Shown piece after piece: positions 34,189-46,038 of a DNA stretch of 64,000 nucleotides. Under the pieces are notes generated by a model. That model was given only the letters and a program-made list of their open reading frames with translations. It did not search any database and was not told the DNA's origin. The DNA lies in assembly GCA_020698575.1 (NCBI GenBank), contig CM036242.1:11357624-11421623 (forward strand), given 5' to 3'. The translations under genes and the position numbers were made by a program. How positions within the stretch are numbered: the first letter of the stretch is position 1; each line of letters opens with the position of its first letter. This DNA is from Bostrychus sinensis. Taxonomy: Eukaryota; Chordata; Actinopteri; Gobiiformes; Eleotridae.

Positions 34189-36915
34189 TTTATTATTAAC
34201 TTTTCTTAAGTTAGACTTAAGCCATGTGCACAGCACATACAGAGTTACACTGGGTCCTGTATAAAACTACAGGAAAGATAATTAAAAATGTATTTGATAC
34301 AAAATGATCATAAGGCCACAAGACTAAGTAACAAACAGTACAGCAGTAATCTTCTCAATATTTTTTCTCTACATTCAGACATCATAATATCCATATGGCA
34401 CCTGATGCCACGTGGCACTGTGGTTCCACCACTTTTACATGCAGAGCATTGCTGTGCACACAATATTAATATAACATAATGATATTGTTTGTAAAAAAAA
34501 AAAGAGACTTAAACAATGTTGAGTGGCATACAGTGTAAAAATGGAGTGAGAGAGATGCAACATTTCAAAGTCCAGTGTTTAGGCACAACAAGCTGAGGTC
34601 CTTTTTGACCCAGTACGAGCCACACTACAGCAGCAAGCTGCTTGGACTGAGGCTGAATAACCAAACAAGCTCCTGAAGTAGAGAGCTGGTCCTGGGTCAG
34701 CGACAGAAAACACAAGATTACTCTGATGTAAACATGATGCCCATCATGCAAAGCAGTGATACCGGAGAACAGCCTGCACATCTGTGAGCACATACCACTA
34801 CACCTGAATGCACCACTGGCCTCCAGACAACGAGATGGACATTTAAACACATCACTGGAACCAGAGCCGTCTGAAGTGGACAGCGGTGCTTGGAGTAATT
34901 TGGCAAATATTAGCATGCATATCTGATGAATCTCCACTTGGGCATGTCTGGGAACAGTCTGGTGCTCCACGCTGGTTTGAAGAAGCCATGGCCTGAAGCC
35001 ACTACTCTGACAGTTTGCATGATATTTGTTTGAGCCATTTGCAACTTAAAACCCAGCGTGTGCATGCAGCGTAGACTGCTTCAGGACTAATGGATCATCC
35101 TCATCACAAGAAGGCACTCAAGTAGAACAGATCAACTTGTACAACTTCAACCTCCAGCTGAGTTTACAGGTGTAAATGTGGGCTATCATCTGTGGAATGT
35201 TGGGACTCAGAGTGAAGCTATTACAAACATTAAATAACAACTGCATTTAACAGAAAAAAAGACTAAATGGTCATCAGTTACTACAGTTACTATTGGTAAC
35301 TGATGATTTCTATTGATCACACCAACCAAATCCTGCAGCTTTTTCCCCACCCTGCTCTGTTGGTTTAAAAATGTCCTACTCCCGAAAGAAATACCAGCAC
35401 CTTGAGTTACATAGAGGTTATATTTACAAAATATATAAAGAAAAATATAGGGTTACGGGCCCTAGCATATAGTACAGTCCAACAGCTGTCCGTAAATATT
35501 TCTCCCATGATTATCCTTTCTAAAAGTAAATCACTGGGTAAAGATAGCTGGAACGTGACAACGCGCAACTAGGACAACATGGCCACCAGAGCTGGACTCA
35601 CTGAGACATGTACAGTACTGCAAAAAGCACAAGCAAGTCAAGTGACTACACTTGTGAATAAACTAAGAAGGAATTGGAAGCAGGCCGTACCAGAGCTGTT
35701 CTGAAAGTTTTATCTACTGTAAAATGTTTTTGTGTTCTTGAGTGTGTGGGGTTGTTTATGGTGACACAAGGAAATTGTCATTTACACAGGAAATGCACTT
35801 AGTTAATGATATATATATCTGGAAAATTCTGAACTGAACAAAGATTGTCCTTCAACTGGAACCTTAAAACAAGAGCATTTAAATCAAATCAAATTTGGTC
35901 TGTCGGCACATTTCTAATGGAATAATTGTTTTTAGTAACACAGTATCATATTTTGTTAGTGGTCACACCTAGCCCATTAGGCTGTATTAAATTATGCTAT
36001 AGAAATGTCTGTCAGTTGTTATTTCTGTCACGTTTAGAAATGTGTTTTGTTTTAGTAAGGGTACTCAGCAATAGCTACGTATGTTTTTAAGGAGAAACTA
36101 CTTTAAGCATGTAATTGGCAATTGGAAAAATAAAATATAAAAGACTTTTGCAAAGTGCGCTGAGCATTTTTTCTAAACAATGTCTGTTGCCCACTTTAAT
36201 TCTAGTCAAGTCAGTCTGAAACATTTAAAGTCTTTCTCTGGAAAGTAATTCCACAGTCAAGGCTGGCTCTTTGTCGTGTTCAGCACTTTGACCTTGCCTT
36301 TAAACTCCCAGATTCCGCACTTATATAATGTCAAGAAGGATGCCTTGGTATCGGCAGTCTTATAGATCTGACTGAGATTGACGGCAGAAAAGTTCAGAGT
36401 TCAGGCCCGCCAGAGCTATAAACAGACCAGCGGAGGCTGGGGGTTCTTCAGTTCCCCTCCTCTCTCCAGTAGTAAGATGATACTCTTTCAATTAGACTCC
36501 AGTGCCACACAAAAGTGCCGCAGCGTTGGCCAATCACTGCCACTTTTCACACCAAACACACCGGCCACTTATTACTTTATCACTAAGACTCTGAAGGTCT
36601 GTTCCTATCCAGTTTTCAAATATGCCACTTCCCATGCAGGGAAGTAGGATTTAATTTTATAGCAGCAATTCTCAGATAATTTAGAGCAAAAAAACATAAA
36701 TAATGCACTGACAATCTCTGATCCCCTCCTGTCTGTCTACTAAGACTTGTTTAAAAAAATACAAAACTGTGGTTAAACATAACTTAAAAAAAATGTGTAC
36801 ATCACAAAAGACCTAAAATGACACACTTGCATATAGCTTGGAGTGAAAGTGCATCATGGCTGGGAGTTCCCCTTCCTCCCTCTCCATATCGAGGTGAAGT
36901 CTATTTATGAGGCCA
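34189..36915 (-). other. Probable long fgf4 3' UTR
   Basis: Repeat-poor DNA runs downstream of the fgf4 stop to the first clear minus-strand AATAAA (TTTATT at 34189-34194 in plus sense). That would give a 3' UTR of about 2.7 kb, which is inferred. A minus-strand open frame of 153 codons at 34.5-35.0 kb lies within it and shows no domain. Confidence 0.4.
34909..34916 (-). promoter_or_regulatory. Octamer-like ATGCTAAT site downstream of fgf4
   Basis: The minus strand reads ATGCTAAT, the POU half-site found in the mouse Fgf4 3' enhancer (Sox2/Oct4). The adjoining Sox half-site is not recognisable here, so the match could be chance. Confidence 0.25.
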
Positions 36916-39519
36916 CTAGATTCTTGGCAAGAAATGTGTCACCGTCATGGCTGGTGACACTCGGTTTCCTCGTTTTGTTTTGCCGTTCTTACTCAGGCCG
37001 ATGTACATCCTCGGATAGGCCATGGACTCGTAGGCATTGTAGTTGTTGGCCAAGAGATTCTCTCTGAACTTACACTCATTGTTGAAGTATAACTGAAAGA
37101 GAAAACAGCCACATGCAATAATCAGTTGTTACAGAGACACAACAAAGATGTTGGGGCTTTTTGGGGTTAATTTGAGGTTAGAATTGTTCTCTGTGATAGC
37201 TATCAAACAATTGCTTTATTTATGAGATTGGCTTTAGCATTTCAAACAAAAAATCTAATTGTGGAATAAAGAATGATGTGAGAGAGGCAGGGCCTTGTTC
37301 ACCAGAATTATGTTTGTACTCTTTTCTCTCATTTGCTTATAAAATAGCTGTAATTCATTCTGCTTTGTCCTGTGGACTTCCATATTTCTATTTTATATCT
37401 TGAGTCTTTCTTGGAATCCTGGTAAGTGGGATGTGTGCACATTGTCAGGATCATATAACTGCTCTAGACAAATTCTATTTGTAGAGCTACATATGTTTGT
37501 AACTGCGCCTGGATTAATCAGGTGGCAACATTCAAACCCAAACTGAGCAAACACAAGCTGTAAACTTGTTGCTGGGAAACATTTAGCACCTCTGAGTCAT
37601 ACTTTCACTGACCAGCTATACAATAATATGAGCCATACAAACTGAAAATGTTAAATATAAGGGCCGATTCTATACAGCGTATACTGTATCTGTATATGTT
37701 TAGGTTAGTACATTATAAAAATGTGTTTAGTGAACATACATGTCCATGTATGTCCAGGTTTTATCAACACTTTATTGCTTTGGTACTGTTTTAAATTAAA
37801 ATGCCAAATGTTCCTGCACGCTCCTAGAGTAACTGCATCTATAAGTTGTGTAAAAAATCTAATTAATGTAAATTATTATATTATATATTATATATTATCT
37901 TTTAGAGGGGAACATTTGGACTAAAAGTCACACATGGAATATAATAAGAATGTTTTGTATTGTACTTAATATGTAGTGATAAAGGTGTTACAGACAATGT
38001 CATGTATTTATCCTAAATCATCAAATTATATATTTATCTTTTATGTATCTACATTAGCATTTTGTTGTCATTGCCAATATTTACCAAAGAAAGAAGAATA
38101 TTTAATTTAGGCCCTATATGACGACTGTTCTTTAGTATATATCATTTGGACAATTGAGAGAGGGCTTTAAACCTGAGATGTTGTGTTTGTTTTAAACAGA
38201 GAATGATGCTTGGCTCACTCACAGATCCATAGAGCTTTCCTCGCCGGTTCATTGCCACAAACAGTCCACTTCGAACTCCCATTAGAGTGACCACTCCCCT
38301 CTCCACTGGAGAGATCTGCAGAAGACCTCAAGAGAAACAAAAATCCACACATCACTATGCTGAAACAAATTTAAATGATGAGAAAGTAGGATGTACCTGG
38401 TGTGTCATACAACTTCTGCACTAGGTGTGTGTCTGAGAAAACAAACTTTCGTGGTTAAATTTTACAGACTTTTTGGTGTAAGACTTGTGATTTAGTGTGA
38501 GGACATAAACAGCATTAAAAGCTGCTGCTGGGCTCTGTCCCCTGCTGCTCAGGGTTAGCGCAGTGGGGTCAGACTGCATGGGAGATGTCCTTTGTCTCTG
38601 CTTGCCTTTTAAAATCATTTACACTGGTATGGATACCTCGCAGAGATTTTGTGTAATGTATCTCCTTGAATTTTTATGCCTTGTCTCAAAATAGTCCCAC
38701 AGCAGGGCCCAAAACAACAAGGCTAAATTTCCCGTGATGCAAGCGCTCAGCTCGCCTCTTTGTGGCTTTAATAGGCACTGTGCACAGACAGCATGTCAGG
38801 GCTTACATGTGACATGTTGGAGGCATAAATGTTTGTTATTGTTCGCGTCTGCCAAAGTGAGGCACTGACCGAAGATATGGGCTAATCTGTCCTGAGCTTG
38901 TCCCACTGATGGGTCTGCTTTTAGACGCTGCGTGGCTGGCCGCTGGCCTAGGTCACGCGGACTCTAGTTACACCACAGTGCACACCACCGACACCTACGT
39001 GCGTCCCCGGCCACCGGGCCGCTCTCCAGATGTAAGGATCAATAACAGCTGCGCCACATGTGTTCATGTGGCGACAGAGCGCGTCCAGGTGCAGCAGGTG
39101 CTACGTGCACACATTCAGCATGAGACTGACTAAAAACTTTCAAAGCAACTCACTTTTAAACAGTTTGAACTTTCTTAAATAGAAATATCCCCACTCCACT
39201 TTAAGGCAACTAACTGAAATAAAAGACACTTACTGTATCGGTTCTCGTTGTGCACGCCGGTGATTCTGCCGTCGGGAAGCACCTGAATGTGGAAACCGAT
39301 GCCCACGTTGCAGTATAGTCTCCTAAGCCTTTTGATGCCCAGTAGGTAGCCGCTGTCCCGGTTGGTCTCGTCGCGCTTCTCTCCGGGGATCCTTGCCAAG
39401 GATCGCGAGTACAGCGCCTCCCAGCGCTCCGCTGTTCGGTTTAGTCCCGGGGCGCACCCCGCCAGCCCTGTCACTAGCCCCAGCACGAGAAGGGTCCGCA
39501 GGGCCGCCAATGAGCCCAT
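36916..39519 (-). CDS. fgf4: Fibroblast growth factor 4 (3 exons, 188 aa)
   Basis: Exons on the minus strand are 39519-39234, 38326-38223 and 37092-36916 (stop TAG); the introns are 907 and 1130 bp. Product: a secreted, heparin-dependent paracrine FGF acting through FGFRs, with roles in limb/fin bud and early embryo signalling in vertebrates. Visible features are a signal peptide (about 1-22), an N-glycosylation sequon NRT at 27, RWEALYSRSLARIP (32-45), YLLGIKRLRRLYCNVGIGFH (58-77), LPDGRITG, LLQISPVERGVV, KLYGS, NNYNAYES and C-terminal MTVTHFLPRI. The RWE...SLARIP stretch, LLGIKRLRRLY and KNGKTKRGNRVSP favour Fgf4 over its close paralogue Fgf6. The length is slightly shorter than human FGF4 (206). 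The ATG at 39519 was chosen for its strong context (gccgggATGG) and the immediate signal peptide. The frame stays open upstream to ATGs at 39609 and 39663. Confidence 0.93.
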
Positions 39520-39682
39520 CCCGGCCCTGCCTCTTACTGCGGCCTCCCGGCGCTTGTTTTTCCAATGAAGCGAGAGGAAGAAGAAGAAGCGTGTGTGCGT
39601 TGTGCTCATTCCCAGACCGACAGGCGCACTGACTCTGAGCGGTCCAACGACATTGATCTGCATAGACGCTCCGCAGCCATGC

Positions 39683-39696
39683 CTCTATATTTATAC
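39683..39696 (-). promoter_or_regulatory. fgf4 TATA box
   Basis: The minus strand reads GTATAAATATAG, a canonical TATA box about 170 bp upstream of the chosen ATG. Transcription should begin near 39660, giving a 5' UTR of about 140 nt. Confidence 0.65.
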
Positions 39697-39779
39697 CTGC
39701 AGACACATTACATCACAGCCCTCACTCAAAGCGAACCTACAAAGTGCACTTCACACTGAGGCACTGCAAACACACTCTG

Positions 39780-41555
39780 ATTCAAAGCAGTAATAAGACG
39801 CCTTATCGGAGCGCAAATACGAGAATAAAAACTTTATAATGACCGAAAAGATTTCTTTGTCCTCGCCTTTCATTATCAGCTCCACAGTATCATAATTCAT
39901 GTATGGGAGGATGTAAAATAGGAAACGGCCACGTTAACAGACTGTAGTGCCTAGACAGGAGACAGTTCTATATATGAACAATAACAGGAAAAAACACCGG
40001 TCCAATTCAACCGAATGAAAAAGTCAAGACCGCTCCGAGGAAAACCATGTCGAGGCCCTTATAGAAAACAATGGTAGGACTAAATAAAGAGTGTGCAGCG
40101 TGATAAGCCCGCTGTCACTTTTGAAAAAGACATTGCAATGACTTCTTAAGGTTAAAACGTCAACACTGTAATCAAAACTTTCACAATTTTCATGAATTAT
40201 ATAATTAAACATGATCAGTTACTCATGAAATGGTTTTAAAAACGATTTTAATTTAATGCAGTAGCCTATACATACACTCACATCCTATGAGATACATGAT
40301 AGGACATGAAGAGTTGCTTTGACTTAAGATAGTTTTACTCTTTAATATCTACTTTTACATGCAAATCTTATGTGTGCAAGTATTTGCATTTTATTCTCCT
40401 CATCCCAGACAATCAGTATGATCTCAGCTTTGCATTTTGTGTACATCAAAGCTATTCGACATATGTTGACTAACAGATACCAAGTCGTTGCATTTTCTTT
40501 AACTGATTCAACTGTGTGTATTATGATGGCCCACTGGTGTCATGGCAGTACGCCTTTGATGTATCATCCTTGACAGTCTTTCAGATGCATTGATGCCTTG
40601 CTTTTGATGTTTTCTGAATAAAACTAAACAGGAATACCCTCCTTTTATTTCACCATTTCATCACTTGGTATTATCCTTGTAAATGTATGTGATGCCTTAG
40701 CGTTTACCTTCTCTGCTGAGTGACCCATTATTTAGCCTCATGTTGGACCACTAAAGGTCTTTGCTATGTGTCAGCTGAGCGACTGCGCTCTTTGATCTCT
40801 GGGGTGGCTAGCTCCCGTTCCTCACTGACCACGCATGAAACGTTTTCTCACGTTCACATTCGGCTGATCATCAATGTACAACAGTGCTGTTTCTTTCTTT
40901 GACTGGAAAATGGCTTTGCTGAATGCAGGCAGATCTTAAAGACAACCCTGTGGTGTGATGGGCCCTGACTGATGACTAACAGACTCCCTTAAATGGCCAC
41001 CAGAACTACCAAGAACCTGGTCCAGTGGACAAGGGATCCTCTGGATGTCACTAGATGTCAATCAAAACATACAACTCAACTGAACTGTTAATAGAAAACA
41101 TTGAATGAATTATGTAATAACCTGCAATATATGAATGGCCCTTGGGCATACAGAGATGAATTGTTTTGTAACACAAAGAATTGCAACAATCTCCACTGTA
41201 GAGTGCCACACTTAAGATAGTGGACTGGCATAGTTGTGAAAAATAAAATTAAAGCCTAGTACTACAGTTGAATGCATGCAGTTGAATGAGTTGAAATAGT
41301 CATGTTGTGATAAATTATTTGCATTTATACAGCAATGTCCAGCCCAAGTTTTTGGGTTCAGTTTCTGAGCTCTTGTCATCATGGACATCTTGAAACAAAT
41401 CAGTGACTGACTGTAATGACAGCAAAATGCTGTAACTCCTTTGTAACAATTGAGAACAGTGACTTTCATGGGTGATGAGAAGTTCACCAAAGCTCAAAGT
41501 AGAGATTATAGCAAGACTAAGTGGACTGTTTTTTGTTTAATAAGAGGTGTGTACA
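39780..41555. other. fgf4 upstream spacer, nothing recognised
   Basis: No gene is seen. Open frames are short and without splice context. The fgf4 proximal regulatory region probably lies at its left edge. Confidence 0.4.
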
Positions 41556-41560
41556 TGTGT

Positions 41561-42025
41561 GTAGGTTTTTTAGCCTTTTTGGCCACAGTGACTGGCAAAC
41601 TTGCCAATTACAATTCTGCAACTCTCCTCCTTTTTTGTGCTTGTGAGGTAGCCCCGTAGGAATATGCTTTTTGTTTGTTGAAACACAGTTGAAATAGATC
41701 TTATTGCGACTTCAACATCCTCTTATGAAAATATTTAGTTCATGAATGCCCGAAACCATTATGTTCTGAAAAAAGCAACAATGACTTCTCCACAGTGCAC
41801 AAATGTAGTTTTTAGCCATTTTGGTGACATCTGCTGGCAAACTTGCAAATTGCAATTCTGTATTATCACATTTCTTTTTTGAGCTTGTGAATCGCTGTTA
41901 GCCCTAGTTTGTCTGTTGCAAACACAGTTGTAATAGGTCTGATATTAATTTTACTGTTTAAAAGAAATGAAATTAAACTAATTTAGTTGATAACTGCCCT
42001 AAACCACCATGCACTCAAAAAGGAA
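41561..42025. repeat. Diverged tandem duplication, ~245-bp unit
   Basis: Copy one (from about 41561) and copy two (from about 41805) share, in the same order, gta(g)gtttttagcc.tttttgg, ctggcaaacttgc.aatt, gcaattctg, tttttttg.gcttgtga, gttg.aaacacagttg.aata and a tail aatgccc.aaacca..atg. I estimate 70-80% identity by eye. There is no coding frame across it and no known family. Confidence 0.65.
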
Positions 42026-43615
42026 AAATTGGTATGTCCATTCTGGTCTATAAAAGGAACACAAGATTGATTTCTCCTCCTGCTAGTTTGAAGCTTCATA
42101 CAAATAATTCTTCAGAATATAGAAACAAAGGACTTTCTCACTAGTCAATTTTATGTGACTAGTCTCATCTGCTGTGAACTCCAGGTATATACTTCAAATT
42201 TTTACATGCACCTTTAAGGGACCCAGTAGACCTAGTAGACCTAGAGGAGCCAGCTGGTCTGGTTGACATCACCTTCTACAAGAACACAGCTTGTTAGGAA
42301 AAACCTGATCTGATCATAAAGCTTATTCCAGGTTGCAGCAGCAGTGTCAGGTTTTGGACGTTTCAGACTAGAAGGTGTTGGAGAGTCATGCTAGACAACT
42401 CGTCCTATATCGCCGCTGTCCATGGTTCTGCAAACTCCGAATATCACTTTATGAAAGAATTAGAGCTCCGGTGCTTTCAAGTCACATTTGTAAGTTATGT
42501 ATGGCTTTATTTTTTGTTTATGTTACACTGAAGTCATTGTGGTCTAAGGTTGCATGTACGCAATGAATTATGCTGAGGGAAAGAGGGTTTGGGTTTCACT
42601 GGGTGACAGCTGCAATTCAGAGCTTAAAATGTCTCAACATTCGACTCATGCATTGGTTGACGCTCCTATTTATTTATTATTTCTGAATGGACACACACCA
42701 TAGTTCACACGTACCAACATTTTTCTGTCTAATGTCAAATGAAAAAAATTGCACAGACTAACTTTCTTAATTCTTCAACCTGCTTGCAGTTTTGCATAAT
42801 CACCCAATCAAACTGTAAACTGTTTTGATAAGCATTGTAATTTATATTGAATTTACAAGTGTGAAAAAATGTCGTACTTCTTGCGCCTGTGTACCTAGTG
42901 TCATGTTCTGTATATCCAAACAGAAGAGCTGGGATATTTCCTCTGATATTGTTGGCACAGTGCAGTTGGATGTTGGCCAGATACAGTAGACAGCTGAAGT
43001 CACTGAACTGCTGCCAGGGCAAATAAGCCACTTGTACCAGTCAATTTGTCCAGATTATTTCATTCCCTGTCAAACATTTATAGACTAACCAGAGTGGATC
43101 TCTTGTATAGCTTGCAGTAGTTGTAAATGTTTGATTTGATGCATTTTTAAAAATGCTTCAGCTGTACTTTGCAGGTTGGTTCTTAGTCTCCATTGGCTAA
43201 TACAATGTGTTTAGTGGCTGTTGGCTGCCTGCAGAGGGCAATGAGCAACTTGGCCAATTTAAGAGCAGGCAAATTAGAAGCACATTTACACATGGCAAAA
43301 GGGCCACCCATGTCTGACACGACGTGCTTACCCCGTCTGCCTCTAGGGGTCACTGTCTACTCTAAATGTGAACACTGGTGTGGTCAACCGCTGTAAGCTG
43401 TGATCTTTTACCAATCCTCCATTAGAACAAAGCCACAAAACCTCTAGCATGCGAGTAAAATATGCAGGTTTTCATTAATTTTTATAATGTTACCACTATG
43501 CGAAATGTGGAAATAAAACGTTCAGAGATTGGGTTTTGATAGAACAATATATAGTTATATAGTTATTTCTAAATTGATGTAGCCAAACTAATTATTGTCT
43601 TAGATAAGTATATTT
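42026..43615. other. fgf4-fgf3 spacer, nothing recognised
   Basis: No supported gene or complete element. Confidence 0.4.
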
Positions 43616-43692
43616 AATATAATAATAATTACAATATATATTGTATTAAATATAATTTATATATATAATATAAATATAATTTATATAAAATA

Positions 43693-43761
<69 letters not shown>

Positions 43762-43762
43762 C
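43616..43762. repeat. (TA)n microsatellite in a pure AT palindromic stretch
   Basis: About 68 bp of uninterrupted (at)n at 43692-43760 is preceded by AT-only imperfect palindromes (aatataatttatatatataatataaatataattta). Such DNA can extrude as a cruciform and is often length-variable. Confidence 0.9.
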
Positions 43763-43959
43763 TTTTTATTGTTAATGGTCCATTTACTTAAAACATTTCA
43801 ATCCTTGATTAATAACAGATTAATAAATGCTGAAATAATCCTCAGTCAACTTATCTATATTAAACATTATACATATTTTCTAAAATTACAAATGTAGTTA
43901 AAAAAAAGTTAAAGTTGTCCTAATATGTTGCTTATTGGCAGTGCTAAGCAGAAAGACAT

Positions 43960-44700
43960 TTGTGTGTTTTTCTCTCAGAGAATGGAACGATTTAGCGATT
44001 ATGCAATTGACATTAACCACTCTCCAAGGAACCCTTATCATCAAAGCACATCTGATCAGCGGATATTACAGATAAGTGTAGTTTTATTGGCCGGTTGATA
44101 ATTTTTAGCAGCGATTATCCTCTAGCAAGATGTTGTGGATAGTGAGGACATGTGCAACAGGATTTGAAGATGATTGTTGAATGAAACAGGCCAGTAGAAA
44201 AAGATCACAAAGCTCTGTGAAGTCCTGCATTCCTGTTGGGTAATATTAGAGTTTGGCATTCATAATAAGCCATTGCCAGCACACTTTGTATGTCACAGTT
44301 TCTGCTTTCAGAAGGCTGGTCTTGTTTATGGACTCGACTGCTTTGCTGCTTTTGGTTGCTGTTTCAAAAAAAAGCCTAAAAGTCTCAGGCGGCATTGCTT
44401 CCCAGGCCCCCCTTGGGAGGAGCTATTGTCCGAGCCAGGAAGCCTCCCCAGCCCGCAGGTATAGAATGACAAGGCTTTATATGCGGCTACCTATAGATGT
44501 GAGTGCGGCAAAGCAAAACCTGAACATCCACAAGAGCCCAAACGCTGCTGTGATAAATTTTGCATTGATGCTGTTTTTTGGGGTTTCTGCCGCAACAGGT
44601 GCAGCACTTTAGCAAATGAGCTGCCAACAGCGGGACAGTGTCACATCTGAAGAGGAACGAGCGGGGAGGGCTTGTATGTGTGAGTGCGCAAACCCCCATG
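43960..44700. other. Repeat-free balanced-GC block, candidate regulatory element
   Basis: It contrasts with the flanking AT-rich DNA. It contains ttatc/gataa (GATA-like) and homeobox-like motifs around 43.99-44.12 kb and CpG-bearing sequence near 44.39-44.50 kb. The open frames here lack domains. Conservation is inferred, not shown. Confidence 0.3.
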
Positions 44701-46038
44701 TTATAACGAACCAAGCCAACTTAGTGTAATAACCACACCTGTCTACTACGCCGCTGTGCAGAAGAACAGCCACTTGTTCTGTGTCCAATCCTCATTGGGA
44801 CTATCTGCAGCCAGTATAGAATAAATGTTCCCACAAGTCATTATTAGACAATTTAATGTCCCCAAATGGTCCTGAGAAACTGTTTGATCAATCTCTAGTT
44901 TGGTGTTTTGCATTTTTTTGACAGAGACTCTTTTTGGTCAAAATTCTGACTGAAAGCAATTAAGCAATGAACTGGACTCAAATCAGGTTAGGATTAATGC
45001 CCTGTAAAGACAAAATGTGCTATTGTTTGAGACACATGGCAGAACCACGTAATAAAATTCATCATGTCGCCTCAGTTTTTCCAGAGCAACCAGAAACTCC
45101 TTATTATTGTGTCAAAAATAATTATCACATGGAAATTAAGATTAGTACCTTTGCATATGCACTCAACATAGACAGTCATAGACAAATAAATAGCAAAAAG
45201 TAAAGCTGGCTGCTTATCTCTCCATAATGCATGAGACTGTATTCTTTCAAACAGAAAAAGCTTTGAGGTCAAAGACACAAGTTGGTGAAATAGTGACATA
45301 AGACAAAGTCCGTAGTTGATTTGGTCAGTACTGTTTTGTTTTTATGTGGAAATAGTGAGCATTCATTTGTCTGCAAAAACAAAATGATGATATCTGTGAA
45401 CATAATTATTATTTGTCAGTAAATGTAGAAATTGTCTTATCAATAACTTACAGCACAGTCAGGCACCAAATAAATATTCATCACATCTCATTAGTAAAAT
45501 ATACAAAGTACTTCTTCTGAGTTTACAGTAGACTATCACATTGTAATAATGTTACAAAAACCATCTCAGACTGCTTCATTATGTAAATGTGAAAAAAAGT
45601 GCTTTACTGTCCATTCTTCAAAATCCATCATGTTTGTTAGCACTTAAAAATAGCAAAATATACTCTATAATATGTCATTTCAAAAGTCTGTACAGGGATA
45701 ACATATATACATTAAGTTTAAAATGATCCTTCTTCTGTAAATGTTTGTGACATCTATAAACACAATTGACGACAGTGACAACACAGAAAAGTTTTAGCGA
45801 GATTAGGAAACTGATTTAAGGAGGACTTTTATATGCGTGTGACATGAGTGTGCATCAAAGTCTCCACAAGGTCCAACACTTTATGTCCCAATGTCTCCCA
45901 TCAGTTAAACCTTCTTTGATTTCAGTGCTCTCTTGAGGGCCAGACATTTCTACTAATCCAGAAGACAAGGTCCAGTCTGCTTCCACACTTAGCTTTGAAA
46001 GAGCCAATATTGTTTGAAGTCCTATGAGGGCCCAGTGC
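44701..46038 (-). other. Sequence downstream of fgf3, includes its 3' UTR
   Basis: It follows the fgf3 stop codon. I found no canonical minus-strand AATAAA in the first 1.3 kb; the nearest is at 44093-44098. The 3' UTR end is therefore unresolved. Confidence 0.35.

Noticed and set aside
34509..34970. 153-codon minus-strand frame downstream of fgf4
   Set aside because: It is Cys/Leu-rich without a recognisable family and lies inside the probable fgf4 3' UTR.
36916..39519. fgf6 identity for the second FGF gene
   Set aside because: Fgf6 is a close paralogue, but RWE...SLARIP, LLGIKRLRRLY, KNGKTK and the position between fgf19 and fgf3 favour fgf4.
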